The notes under the pieces were generated by a model that saw nothing but the letters and a program-made list of their open reading frames with translations, was not told the DNA's origin and ran no database searches. 64,000 nt of DNA from Streptomyces sp. NBC_00237 (lineage in GTDB: Bacteria; Actinomycetota; Actinomycetes; Streptomycetales; Streptomycetaceae): contig NZ_JAPEMT010000002.1 of assembly GCF_026342435.1 (NCBI RefSeq), positions 1,860,001-1,924,000 on the forward strand, in the 5' to 3' direction. Both the position numbers and the translations under genes were made by a program. Shown one piece after another: positions 23,805 through 31,673 of the stretch. How positions within the stretch are numbered: the stretch's first letter is position 1; each line of letters starts with the position of its first letter.

Positions 23805-24296
23805 ATGCTCATGCCAGAGCAACCGGACACCACCCACCTCATCTGGCCCCCCAACGGCCTCGGCGTACCCCACTCGTACACCCTGTTCTGCCCACCCCTC
23901 CCCACCTCCCCCCGCATAGCCCGTGAGTTCGTCGCCTCGGTGCTGCACTCCCTCGAACTGGACGACCTGATCGACGCCGCCACCATGTGCACGTCCGAGC
24001 TCGTCACCAACGCGGTCGTCCACGCCCAGGGCATCGGCAACCTCCTCTGGCTCGCCGTCGAGCACACCCACATCCGCCTCACCGTGTACGACGGCAGCCC
24101 CGCCAAACCCACCCTCACCGACATGGACGAGGACGGCGAGAACGGGCGCGGGCTCTGGCTCCTCGAAGTCCTCACCGATGGAAGATGGGGCACGGAGCCC
24201 GGCGCGCCCCTCGGAATCAATGGGCGGGAGGGTAAGGGGGTGTGGTGCGAACTCGCCGCACCGATCACGAACCCCGCACTGAGCACCCTCAGTTGA
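23805..24296 (+). CDS. RsbW-like ATP-binding (anti-sigma-type) protein
   Basis: A 163-aa protein of the small GHKL ATPase type. CTSELVTNAVVHAQG is the N box, TVYDGSPAKPTLTDMDEDGENGRGLWLLEVL covers the G1/G2 region, and GVWCEL ends the fold. It lacks other domains. In Streptomyces many such stand-alone ATPases sit next to XRE/DUF397 pairs (abaA- or whiJ-like clusters), and some act as anti-sigma factor kinases. It is divergent from the XRE gene, with AGGAG ahead of the ATG. Its 3' end overlaps the stop of a broken marR gene by 8 bp. Confidence 0.9.
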   Translation: MLMPEQPDTTHLIWPPNGLGVPHSYTLFCPPLPTSPRIAREFVASVLHSLELDDLIDAATMCTSELVTNAVVHAQGIGNLLWLAVEHTHIRLTVYDGSPAKPTLTDMDEDGENGRGLWLLEVLTDGRWGTEPGAPLGINGREGKGVWCELAAPITNPALSTLS

Positions 24297-24512
24297 CGTC
24301 GACGTCGTCGAAGAGCGCCACCATCCGCCCCAGCACCCGCACACACGCCGCGACCTCCGCCTCCGCCAAGCCCCCGCCCACCTGACGCAACAGCGCACGC
24401 TCACGAGCGGTGACGGCGTCGATCACCGCACGCCCCTCCTCCGTGAGCTGGATCAGGGACGACCGCTGATGCGCGGGATTCGGCACGGCCTCCACCCAGC
24501 CCCGCCCACCCG
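24289..24512 (-). pseudogene. 3' half of a broken marR-family gene
   Basis: The minus-strand frame encodes only the wing and C-terminal helices of a MarR regulator (RGWVEAVPNPAHQRSSLIQL, TEEGRAVIDAVTARERALL, ending FDDVDVN). The first half with the dimer and recognition helices is missing. Upstream of about 24512 the frame turns into antisense of a hydrolase fragment on the other strand. No start codon or ribosome site precedes it. It is the left side of a deletion scar. Confidence 0.8.
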
Positions 24513-24844
24513 CATCGTTCGACGAGGTCGACCCCGACGTGCTGCGCCTGCTCCGCGACCTGGCGTCGCACACCATCGCCAAGCACGAGCACTCCGGGGT
24601 CGCCCCGCACCACTACGTCGTCCCGGTCACCGACACCTGGGCGCGCGCCACCAAGATCGACGCACCCGTGCTGGCGATCGTCGGCGGCGTCGACTCCGAC
24701 GACAACCACCGGATGGCGGAGCGCCTGGTACGCACCGTCCCGCACGGCCGCCTCGTACGCGTCGAGGACACCGCGCACTACCCGAGCATGGAGCGGCCGG
24801 ACGTCTTCAACGCGTACGTGCGGGAGTTCCTGACCGCGCTCTGA
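24513..24844 (+). pseudogene. 3' half of a broken alpha/beta-hydrolase gene
   Basis: The plus-strand frame (ASFDEVDPDVLRLLRDLASH, then KIDAPVLAIVGGVDSDDN and VEDTAHYPSMERPDVFNAYV) is the C-terminal part of an alpha/beta hydrolase. It has the acid-residue strand and the catalytic His (DTAHYPSME) but lacks the nucleophile half. It begins exactly where the marR remnant stops. Two once-divergent genes appear to have lost their 5' ends and shared promoter in one deletion. It ends 3 bp before the stop of the convergent kinase gene. Confidence 0.8.
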
Positions 24845-24847
24845 CCG

Positions 24848-26398
24848 TCACGGCTTGCCGGTCCCTTGTCTGATCGGCTTGCGGATGTCGTCGCGTATCT
24901 TGCTGGTCTCCGCCGCCGCCAGGTCCAGCGGGGCACTGGGAGTGAACTCGATCGCGACCTCCGTATTGGCGTCGCCCCAGCCGCATACGGTCGAACCGTC
25001 CACCGTCACGCAGCGGATGTCCACGTCCGAGCCCGGGACCCGGATCGTGCTGAGTCCGGCCTGGACGACTTCGCTGCCCGTGACGGTCATGGCGTCGATC
25101 AGGCTGTCCGGCGAAGCGGACTTGAACAGGCCGGTCGAGCCGTAGAGGTGGACGGTCTCGAACGTCGGGGCCTTCGCGGTGCCTTTGTACTGGACCGAGA
25201 AGTGCTTCACGTTCCTCTCGGTCAACGTGTTCGGCTGGTCGTTCGGGGTGAGGGGCGAGGTGCCGTCGTGCTCGTAGACGCCGCCCAACAGGCTTACGGG
25301 TGCCGTGAGTTCGTGCGTGGCCTCGGGAAAGGAAGCGTCGGAGAGCTCGTACGCTCCGTAGCCCGCGCCGCCGACCGCGATCACGACTGCGGCGATCTTG
25401 GCGATGCGCAGCCCCGGGCGCTGGCGCTCCGGCTCCGGTGCGGTCGGGGCCGGGGGGCCAGGGCGGGCGTGCGGTGCGGCGGCGACGGTCAGGGCACCGG
25501 CGACACCGCCGTCGACCGGCGAGGTCGCCGCCCCGGGTGGCGGCGTCGGGGGCACGGCCGCGTTCGGCAGGGTCAGCGAGTGCACCACCGCCGTCGGCTG
25601 CGGAGCGATGCTGGGCGCGAAGTGGTCCAACAGGGCTTGTGGGGTGGGGCGTTGTGCCGGGTTCTTGGCCAGGCACGTGGCGATCGTGGGTCGTATGCGC
25701 GGGGGCAGCGCGGAGAGGTCCGGCTCCTCGTGGACCGCCCGGTACATCAGCCCCATCGGGGTGCCGCCCCCGAACGCGCTGCCGCCCGCCGCCGCCACCA
25801 GCACCGCGCCCAACGCGAACACATCAGCAGCCGCGTCGACTTCGAGCCCCTGGGCCTGCTCGGGGGCCAGGAAGCCGGGGGTGCCGAAGGCCGCACCGGT
25901 GGAGGTGAGCCTGCTCGACTCCAGGGCGCGGGCGATGCCGAAGTCGAGCACCCTCGGCCCGTCGTCAGCCATGATGATGTTGCCCGGCTTGAGGTCACGG
26001 TGGACGAGGCCACAGCCGTGGATGGCTTGCAGCGCTTCGGCGAGCGCGGCACCCAGCAGACGCAGGTCCGCCTCTCCCATCGGCCCCTGGGCGGCGAGCA
26101 GCCCCGACAGGGTCGGCCCGGCTATGTAGGCGGTCGCCAGCCAGGGCGCCGCCGCTTCGGGGTCGGCGTCGACGACCTGCGCCGTATGGAAGCCGCCGAC
26201 CTTGCGGGCCGCTTCGACCTCCGCGCGGAACCTTTCCCGGAAGTGCGGATCGGCGGCCAGTTCGGGGCGGGCCACCTTCACGGCGACGGTGCGCCCGCCC
26301 CGGGAACGCGCCAGGTACACGGTCCCCATGCCGCCCGCGCCCAGTTCGCGCTCGACCGCGTAACTGCCCACGTAAGACGGCAGATTCACTTCGCTCAT
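24848..26398 (-). CDS. membrane Ser/Thr protein kinase
   Basis: A 516-aa PknB-type kinase. The catalytic domain is at about 11-262: ELGAGGMGTVYLA loop, Lys41 in TVAVKVARPE, HRDLKPGN with Asp135, DFGIARAL with Asp152, and GTPGFLAPEQ. A Pro/Ala/Thr linker (about 263-330) leads to one transmembrane helix (about 331-350, IAKIAAVVIAVGGAGYGAYE). An extracellular domain of about 165 residues follows, with two Cys (DIRCVTVDGSTVCGWGD) that probably form a disulfide. It starts at the ATG at 26398; the open frame further up has no support. Signal and substrates are unknown. It ends against the broken hydrolase gene. Confidence 0.94.
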   Translation of the reverse strand: MSEVNLPSYVGSYAVERELGAGGMGTVYLARSRGGRTVAVKVARPELAADPHFRERFRAEVEAARKVGGFHTAQVVDADPEAAAPWLATAYIAGPTLSGLLAAQGPMGEADLRLLGAALAEALQAIHGCGLVHRDLKPGNIIMADDGPRVLDFGIARALESSRLTSTGAAFGTPGFLAPEQAQGLEVDAAADVFALGAVLVAAAGGSAFGGGTPMGLMYRAVHEEPDLSALPPRIRPTIATCLAKNPAQRPTPQALLDHFAPSIAPQPTAVVHSLTLPNAAVPPTPPPGAATSPVDGGVAGALTVAAAPHARPGPPAPTAPEPERQRPGLRIAKIAAVVIAVGGAGYGAYELSDASFPEATHELTAPVSLLGGVYEHDGTSPLTPNDQPNTLTERNVKHFSVQYKGTAKAPTFETVHLYGSTGLFKSASPDSLIDAMTVTGSEVVQAGLSTIRVPGSDVDIRCVTVDGSTVCGWGDANTEVAIEFTPSAPLDLAAAETSKIRDDIRKPIRQGTGKP

Positions 26399-26500
26399 GT
26401 CTCGCCCCACGCCCCCCGTTGGAATGCCGCGCACCAGTATGGCCGACTCCCTCAGGAGGAGGGCGACGGGCCGTCAGGTCGGGGGCGGCCTCCCTGCCGC

Positions 26501-27019
26501 CTACTGCCAGGGCTGCGTGCTCTGCCTCGCGTTGGCGGTCATGCGGCGGAGTACCTTCAGGGCGGCCACGTACTCCTCGTCCGTGACGCCCTCGTGGACC
26601 TGGGCGCGCAGGCCCGTGACCAGTTGCTTGATCTCCGCCCGGCCCGCGCGGCCCGATTCCGTGAGCGACAGGCGGTCGTCGGCGTCGGCGGCGAGCCAGC
26701 CCCGGTGCAGGAGCTGGTCGATGACGCGGGGGACGTCGTACCGGGTCTCGGCGACGTCCGCGAGGACGGCGATCACCTCGGCGCGCGTGGGCGTGGCGTC
26801 GACGCGGTTGAGCACCCACCACTGCGGCTGCGTCACGTCGTACCGCGCCATCGAGTCGCGCAGCAGGTTCTTGACGGCGTGGCTCGCCACCCCCGTCCAG
26901 TACGCGACGGGCTGCGAGGCGAGGTCGGCGTCGGCGGCCTGGGGGTTGGCCGTGTGCTGAGGGGTGGCGGGGACCCGGGCGGTGCTCGTGGTGGTCGTCG
27001 TGGTCGTCATGCGGATCAC
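26501..27019 (-). CDS. MarR-family transcriptional regulator
   Basis: About 170 aa. A Thr-rich start precedes a winged helix (VTQPQWWVLNRVDATPTRAEVIAVLADVAETRYDVPRVIDQLLHRGWLAADADDRLSLTESG) and C-terminal dimer helices. GTG 27019 or ATG 27010 can start it; neither has a ribosome site. Because a MerR-type promoter lies immediately upstream (-10-like TAGCGT around 27022), the mRNA may be leaderless. The regulated genes are unknown. icmA upstream is read in the same direction but ends 55 bp before this gene. Confidence 0.88.
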   Translation of the reverse strand: MIRMTTTTTTTSTARVPATPQHTANPQAADADLASQPVAYWTGVASHAVKNLLRDSMARYDVTQPQWWVLNRVDATPTRAEVIAVLADVAETRYDVPRVIDQLLHRGWLAADADDRLSLTESGRAGRAEIKQLVTGLRAQVHEGVTDEEYVAALKVLRRMTANARQSTQPWQ

Positions 27020-27057
27020 GCTAGAACCTCAAGAGAGGTTGAGGTCAAGCGTGATCC
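27013..27057 (-). promoter_or_regulatory. MerR/SoxR-type promoter with nested dyads
   Basis: Read on the minus strand there is TTGACC (-35), a 19-bp spacer and TAGCGT (-10-like). The spacer is centred on CCTCAA-CCTCTC-TTGAGG, which is the geometry of MerR-family activator promoters. The dyad differs from the enterobacterial SoxR box (CCTCAAG-N4-CTTGAGG) by one base. A second, outer inverted repeat, GGATCACGCT (27013-27022) with AGCGTGATCC (27048-27057), encloses it. It drives the marR gene. Confidence 0.65.
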
Positions 27058-27073
27058 ACACCGACAACAGGCC

Positions 27074-28774
27074 CTAGAAGCCCGGGGGTTCGACGTACAC
27101 GCCCCACTCGTCCCGCAGCACCCCGCAGATCTCCCCGAGCGTCGCCTCCGCCCGTACGGCGGCGAGCATCGGCTCGATCATGTTGGACCCGTCGCGGGCG
27201 GCGGCCAGCATCGCGTCCAGCGAGGAGCGGACCTTCGCGTCGTCGCGGTGCGCCTTGCGGTCGGCGAGGGCCCGCACCTGCTCGGTCTCCACCTCGTGGC
27301 TGACGCGCAGGATTTCGAGGTCTCCGGTCACCGAGCCGTGGGCGGTGTTCACACCGACGACCTTCTTGTCGCCCTTCTCCAGCGAGCGCTGGTACTGGAA
27401 GGCCGACTCGGCGATCTCGCCGGTGAACCAGCCGTCCTCGATGCCGCGCAGGATGCCCGAGGTGATCGGCCCGATCGGGTGCTGCCCGTCCGGGTGGGCG
27501 CGCAGCCCGCGCTCCTTGATCTGCTCGAAGATCTTCTCCGCGTCGGCCTCGATGCGGTCCGTGAGCTGCTCGACGTACCAGGAGCCGCCCAGCGGGTCGG
27601 CGACGTTGGCGACGCCGGTCTCCTCCATCAGCACCTGCTGGGTGCGCAGGGCGATCTCCGCCGCCTGCTCGCTCGGGAGCGCGAGGGTCTCGTCGAGGGC
27701 GTTGGTGTGGAGGGAGTTGGTGCCGCCGAGGACGGCGGACAGGGCCTCGACGGCCGTGCGGACGACGTTGTTGTACGGCTGCTGGGCGGTCAGGGAGACA
27801 CCCGCCGTCTGGGTGTGGAAGCGGAGCCACTGCGCCTTGTCGCTCTTCGCCCCGTACACCTCCTTCATCCAGCGGGCCCAGATCCTGCGCGCGGCACGGA
27901 ACTTGGCGATCTCCTCGAAGAAGTCGAGGTGCGCGTCGAAGAAGAAGGAGAGGCCGGAGGCGAAGTGGTCGACCTCCAGGCCACGGCTCAACCCCAGCTC
28001 CACGTAACCGAATCCGTCGGCGAGCGTGTACGCCAGCTCCTGTGCGGCCGTCGCGCCCGCCTCGCGGATGTGGTAGCCGGAGACGGAGAGGGGCTTGTAG
28101 GCGGGGATTCCGGCGGCGCAGTGCTCCATGAGGTCGCCGATGAGGCGGAGGTGCGGCTCGGGCTGGAAGAGCCACTCCTTCTGGGCGATGTACTCCTTGA
28201 AGATGTCCGTCTGGAGCGTGCCGTTGAGGACGGCGGGGTCGACGCCCTGACGCTCGGCGGCGACCAGGTACATGCAGAAGGCGGGGACGGCCGGGCCGCT
28301 GATCGTCATCGACGTCGTGACGTCACCCAGCGGGATGTCCCTGAAGAGGATCTCCATGTCGGCGGCCGAGTCGATGGCCACGCCACAGTGGCCGACCTCG
28401 CCGAGGGCGCGGGGGTCGTCGGAGTCGCGGCCCATGAGGGTGGGCATGTCGAAGGCGACGCTCAGTCCGCCGCCGCCCGCCGCGAGGATCATCTTGTAGC
28501 GCTCGTTGGTCTGCTCGGCGTTGCCGAAGCCCGCGAACTGGCGGATGGTCCAGGTCCTGCCCCGGTAGCCGGTGGCGTGCAGACCCCGGGTGAAGGGGTA
28601 CTCGCCCGGCCAGCCGATGCGCTCGAAGCCTTCGTACGTGTCGCCGGGGCGGGGGCCGTAGACGGGCTCGACCTCGTCCCCGGAGAGCGTGCTGAAGTCG
28701 GCGTCGCGCTTGCGTGCCTTGTCGTACCGGGCCTGCCATCGCTGGCGGCCCTCTTCGATCGCTTCGGCGTCCAT
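27074..28774 (-). CDS. icmA: isobutyryl-CoA mutase, large (substrate-binding) subunit
   Basis: Catalyses B12-dependent interconversion of isobutyryl-CoA and n-butyryl-CoA, linking valine breakdown to butyryl-CoA and polyketide precursors. It is 566 aa, the length of IcmA, with no C-terminal B12-binding domain; that lies on a small subunit (IcmB), which is not encoded in this window. Specificity markers support ICM over methylmalonyl-CoA mutase: Phe80 in TIRQFAGF and Gln198 in EYIAQKEW, where MCM has Tyr and Arg. MSGYHIREAGA-type and QQPYNNVVRTAVEAL barrel motifs are present. The ATG at 28774 has GGAG 5 nt upstream. A perfect 24-bp palindrome lies 9 nt before the start. Confidence 0.96.
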   Translation of the reverse strand: MDAEAIEEGRQRWQARYDKARKRDADFSTLSGDEVEPVYGPRPGDTYEGFERIGWPGEYPFTRGLHATGYRGRTWTIRQFAGFGNAEQTNERYKMILAAGGGGLSVAFDMPTLMGRDSDDPRALGEVGHCGVAIDSAADMEILFRDIPLGDVTTSMTISGPAVPAFCMYLVAAERQGVDPAVLNGTLQTDIFKEYIAQKEWLFQPEPHLRLIGDLMEHCAAGIPAYKPLSVSGYHIREAGATAAQELAYTLADGFGYVELGLSRGLEVDHFASGLSFFFDAHLDFFEEIAKFRAARRIWARWMKEVYGAKSDKAQWLRFHTQTAGVSLTAQQPYNNVVRTAVEALSAVLGGTNSLHTNALDETLALPSEQAAEIALRTQQVLMEETGVANVADPLGGSWYVEQLTDRIEADAEKIFEQIKERGLRAHPDGQHPIGPITSGILRGIEDGWFTGEIAESAFQYQRSLEKGDKKVVGVNTAHGSVTGDLEILRVSHEVETEQVRALADRKAHRDDAKVRSSLDAMLAAARDGSNMIEPMLAAVRAEATLGEICGVLRDEWGVYVEPPGF

Positions 28775-28782
28775 GCACTCCA

Positions 28783-28806
28783 ATTTACTAGGACGTCCTA
28801 GTAAAT
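28783..28806. promoter_or_regulatory. 24-bp perfect palindrome upstream of icmA
   Basis: The left arm ATTTACTAGGAC (28783-28794) is followed directly by its exact reverse complement. It covers the DNA just upstream of the icmA ribosome site, where a bound dimer or tetramer would block transcription. Length and symmetry fit a TetR-family operator responsive to an acyl-CoA. No regulator gene for it is adjacent. Confidence 0.65.
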
Positions 28807-28817
28807 GTCGATGGACT

Positions 28818-28851
28818 ACCGCCGTACGGATTCGGATGTCCGTACGGCGGT
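28818..28851 (-). terminator. hairpin terminator after DUF3817 gene
   Basis: A perfect 13-bp stem (ACCGCCGTACGGA and its complement) closes an 8-nt loop and begins 5 bp beyond the DUF3817 stop on the minus strand. It isolates icmA from that gene. Confidence 0.9.
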
Positions 28852-28855
28852 GGGG

Positions 28856-29188
28856 TTACGCCTTGCTGGGGCTGGTGACCGGGCCCTGCTCCTTGACCAG
28901 CAGCTTGGCCTCGCGGGTGACCTTCGGCTCGACGAAGAAGGAGGCCACGGGGATGCAGCCGGCGGCGAGGACCCAGAGGAGCTTGCCGAAGGGCCACTTC
29001 GCCTTGGTGCCGAGGTCGAAGGCGAAGATCACGTAGATGATGAAGAGCACACCGTGGATCTGGGAGATCAGCATGGTGTCGCCGATCTCGAAGGCGTACT
29101 TCAGAACGATGGCTCCGGTGAAGACGAGGAGCCACACGGCGGTGACGTAGGCCATTACCCGGTATCGGGTCAGCACGCTCTGTTTCAT
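28856..29188 (-). CDS. DUF3817 membrane protein
   Basis: A 110-aa protein with three hydrophobic segments: MAYVTAVWLLVFTGAIVL (about 12-29), MLISQIHGVLFIIYVIFAFDL (about 39-59) and KLLWVLAAGCIPVASFFVEP (about 69-88). The IHGVLFxxYV motif and its context define DUF3817, a family of small actinobacterial membrane proteins of unknown function. A relative occurs at 37940. It has its own terminator. Confidence 0.93.
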   Translation of the reverse strand: MKQSVLTRYRVMAYVTAVWLLVFTGAIVLKYAFEIGDTMLISQIHGVLFIIYVIFAFDLGTKAKWPFGKLLWVLAAGCIPVASFFVEPKVTREAKLLVKEQGPVTSPSKA

Positions 29189-29256
29189 GACATCGAGCGT
29201 AACGGGACGGCCGGGGTGATCTTCGGCTGGGGCGGGGGCTCCCGTGCGGGTGGGTG

Positions 29257-29330
29257 GGCGGCTGGGGTTCGGGCCGTCCGCTGCGCGGGGCAGGTGGCGG
29301 CTGGGGTTCGGGCCGCTGCGCGGGGCAGGC
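29257..29330. repeat. 36-bp imperfect tandem repeat
   Basis: Two copies of GGCGGCTGGGGTTCGGGCCG plus CTGCGCGGGGCAGG lie in tandem; the first carries a 4-bp insertion. They are part of a 279-bp repeat-rich spacer (29189-29467) between DUF3817 and a marR gene that contains no gene I can defend. Confidence 0.75.
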
Positions 29331-29434
29331 TCCCCGCCCCGCCCCTTCCCGAAGGCGCTCGCCGCGCGGCCGGCTTGTACGTGCGGGTGCGTCGTGGCTG
29401 GTCGCGCCCGCGCGGCGGAGCCGCAAGTCGATAC

Positions 29435-29460
29435 AGCCCCGCGCCCCTCAATGCCTCCCC
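29435..29460 (-). repeat. dispersed GGGGAGGCATT-type repeat, copy 1
   Basis: On the minus strand it reads GGGGAGGCATTG followed by AGGGGCGCGGGG, and matches 31519-31542 on the plus strand with one mismatch in 24. It lies 7 bp beyond the stop of the marR gene at 29468. Such AGGGGCGCGGGG-bearing elements are common between Streptomyces genes. Confidence 0.75.
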
Positions 29461-29467
29461 GCAGGGG

Positions 29468-29980
29468 TCAGCCTTCCTCGTCGAAGTCCTTGGCCGACAC
29501 CCGCAGAGGGCGCAGCATCGCGAAGATCTCCGCGCACTCCTCCGCGTCGTACACCCCGAGCCCGAACTCCATCGCCATCAGGTCCCGCGTCGCCGACTCC
29601 ACGACCTCGCGGCCCTTGTCCGTGATGGAGGCGAGCGTGCCCCGGCCGTCGTTGGGGTTGGGGCGCTTGTCGACGAGGCCGGACCTGACCAGGCGGTCGA
29701 CGGTGTTCGTGACCGAGGTCGGGTGGACCATGAGCCGCTCGCCGATCTTCGACATCGGCAGTTCGCCCGCCTTGGAGAAGGTCAGCAGGACCAGCGCCTC
29801 GTAGCGGGCGAAGGTCAGCCCGTACGGCTTGACGACCGAGTCCACCTCCGCCAGGAGGATCTGCTGGGCGCGCATGATCGAGGTGATCGCGGCCATCGAC
29901 GGCACGGGTCCCCAGCGCTGCTGCCAGAGTTCGTCGGCGCGGGAGATGGGATCGAAGGGGAGGCTGAGCGGCTTCGGCAC
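29468..29980 (-). CDS. MarR-family transcriptional regulator
   Basis: A 170-aa regulator with a full winged helix: LTFARYEALVLLTFSKAGELPMSKIGERLMVHPTSVTNTVDRLVRSGLVDKRPNPNDGRGTLASITDKG. The acidic DGRG wing and flanking helices are typical of MarR. It begins at GTG 29980 and lies 10 bp downstream of the MFS gene on the same strand, so it is probably co-transcribed and may control that exporter. The inducer is not known. Confidence 0.93.
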   Translation of the reverse strand: MPKPLSLPFDPISRADELWQQRWGPVPSMAAITSIMRAQQILLAEVDSVVKPYGLTFARYEALVLLTFSKAGELPMSKIGERLMVHPTSVTNTVDRLVRSGLVDKRPNPNDGRGTLASITDKGREVVESATRDLMAMEFGLGVYDAEECAEIFAMLRPLRVSAKDFDEEG

Positions 29981-29990
29981 AACCCCGACC

Positions 29991-31295
29991 CTACCGGTCA
30001 GTCATATGCTGGTCAGCTTTGTCTCGCGGTTCGGTCCTCGTACGTTCGGGTCCGGTGTTCCGCCGCACCGTCGCCCTGCGGAGCTCGCCGACGAGCAGAA
30101 GCGTGCAGAGGGTGCCGATCGCTCCGGCCCCTGCCACCACCAGCTGGACGGGTACGAATTCGGCCGCCAGCCCGGCCAGCGCCATCCCCAGCCCCTGTAC
30201 GGTCATCAGCCCGGCGGTCTGGAGCGTCGTGGCCCGGCCGCGCAGCTCCTCGGGCAGCGCCTCGACGAACCACTGGTCGAGCCCGATGATGTACGCCCCG
30301 CTCATCCCGACGAGGACCTGGAGGACGACGGTCCAGGCCATCCCGGGCACGGCGAGGTACGCGACGAGGGGGACGAGCCCGAGCGAGACGGCCGGGAACA
30401 CCAGCCGGGAGCGGGCGCGCGGGGAGAGCGCGGAGCCCGCGTACAGCTCGGCCGCGATGTGCCCGACCGGCATCCCGCACATGATCAGCCCGAGGGCCGC
30501 CGCGCTCGCACCGATCCGGTCCGCGTACGCGGCGGACAGGGCCTCCGGGGTGACGACGAAGAAGGCGGGCATCCAGAACAGCAGCATCTGGGCGCGCAGC
30601 AGCCGGTCGCGGAAGACCAGCCGGGCCCCGTCGAGGGAGTCCCGCAGGAGCGAGGAGCCGCCCTCCTTCGACGTGAGGCGGGCGGGCCTCTTCCTCGTAC
30701 CGAAGCGGAGCAGCAGCGCCGAGCAGAGGAACGTGCCCGCGGTGACGGCGATGGCCCCGCGCGGCGACACGACGGCGAGCAGCAGTCCGCCCGCGCCGAA
30801 CCCGATCAGGACCGAGCTCTGCGAGACGATCCGCAGGAGGGAACGGCCCAGGATGTACAGGTCCCCGTCGCCGAGGATGTCGGCGAGCGTGGCCATGCGG
30901 GTGCCCGCGAACACGGGCGCGACGGCGGCGACGAGACAGCGCAGCGCGAGAAGCCCGGCGACGGGCGTGCCGGGCCACACCATGACGGCGACGCAGACGG
31001 CACAGATCAGGTCGCAGACGACGAGGACGCGGCGCGCGGGGTACCGGTCGGCGATGCCGGAGAGAAGGGTGCCGCCGAGGAGGTACGGGAGGAGGCCGAG
31101 GGCGAAGGTGAGGGCGGAGAGGAAGGGGGAGGAGGTGAGTTCGTAGACGAGAACGGTGAGGGCGATCTCGCTGACGGCGACGCCGAGGAGGGAGAGGAGG
31201 TGGGCGAGGAAGAGGGGCCGGAATTCGCGTACGCGGAAGAGGGCGAGGTAGCCAATACGCTTCGCTGGTGCGGGAGTTGAGGGGCCATCGGGCAT
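29991..31295 (-). CDS. major facilitator superfamily transporter
   Basis: A 434-aa transporter of 12 predicted helices. It starts FRVREFRPLFLAHLLSLLGVAVSEIAL, with the inter-helix motif SGIADRYPARRVLVV near residues 78-92 typical of drug-exporter-like MFS proteins. The second half begins around RDRLLRAQMLLFWMPAFFVV. The basic cytosolic tail ends HMTDR. The neighbouring marR gene on the same strand suggests a regulated efflux function. The substrate is unknown. Confidence 0.93.
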   Translation of the reverse strand: MPDGPSTPAPAKRIGYLALFRVREFRPLFLAHLLSLLGVAVSEIALTVLVYELTSSPFLSALTFALGLLPYLLGGTLLSGIADRYPARRVLVVCDLICAVCVAVMVWPGTPVAGLLALRCLVAAVAPVFAGTRMATLADILGDGDLYILGRSLLRIVSQSSVLIGFGAGGLLLAVVSPRGAIAVTAGTFLCSALLLRFGTRKRPARLTSKEGGSSLLRDSLDGARLVFRDRLLRAQMLLFWMPAFFVVTPEALSAAYADRIGASAAALGLIMCGMPVGHIAAELYAGSALSPRARSRLVFPAVSLGLVPLVAYLAVPGMAWTVVLQVLVGMSGAYIIGLDQWFVEALPEELRGRATTLQTAGLMTVQGLGMALAGLAAEFVPVQLVVAGAGAIGTLCTLLLVGELRRATVRRNTGPERTRTEPRDKADQHMTDR

Positions 31296-31398
31296 GGCCC
31301 GGAGCGTGTCAGGGCCACCCGCCCGGAGCTACTCTTTCGGCCTAGCCCGAATGTCAGGGCCACTCGGGGAGGCACGGGCCCCGGAGGTGGGGCGGGGC

Positions 31399-31472
31399 GC
31401 TCCGGGGTGGGCCCGGAGCGAGGGGGGCCGCCCCCTTGCCCGCCCGTCCCGCCCCCGGGGGGCGGCCCCGCC
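31399..31472 (-). repeat. 74-bp dispersed intergenic repeat, copy B
   Basis: The reverse complement of 4061-4134 with one mismatch. See copy A. The strong conservation of a non-coding 74-mer across 27 kb implies recent copying or gene conversion. Confidence 0.8.
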
Positions 31473-31518
31473 GCCCAAGGAGGCGAGGCGAAGGCCCCCG
31501 CCGCACGAGGGGGCTCGG

Positions 31519-31542
31519 GGGGAGGCATTTAGGGGCGCGGGG
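31519..31542 (+). repeat. dispersed GGGGAGGCATT-type repeat, copy 2
   Basis: Matches 29435-29460 in inverted orientation with one mismatch in 24. It continues into GAACTGCGCAACCCGCC, the remainder of the common Streptomyces intergenic element. Confidence 0.75.
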
Positions 31543-31673
31543 AACTGCGCAACCCGCCGAAGGCGGGTCCGGGGGTCCGGGGGCGAAGCCCCCGGCAGTA
31601 ACCCCAGCCCCCCCCACCCCCCACCGACCCGCACCCAGAGCCCTCCACCCAACCCGAGAGGAAAGGGAGCCCC

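Larger units (their letters stand above)
31296..31673. other. 378-bp repeat-filled divergent spacer
   Basis: Between the MFS gene and the ArsR-type gene. It holds two dispersed repeats (31399-31472 and 31519-31542) and a TCCGGGGG hairpin region (31568-31593). The stretch AGGGGCGCGGGGAACTGCGC at 31531-31550 is the core of a repeat that I know to be very common between Streptomyces genes. I see no gene. Confidence 0.6.

Noticed and set aside
26399..26500. A small gene between the Ser/Thr kinase and marR
   Set aside because: The stretch is only 102 bp and has no ribosome site.
24866..28801. A 1311-codon plus-strand open frame opposite the kinase, marR and icmA genes
   Set aside because: It is antisense to well-supported genes. 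High GC removes stops from opposite frames, and the translation is Arg/Gly/Val-rich without domains.
28805..30289. 494-codon plus-strand frame over DUF3817, spacer and marR
   Set aside because: Antisense to two good genes and low-complexity in the spacer.
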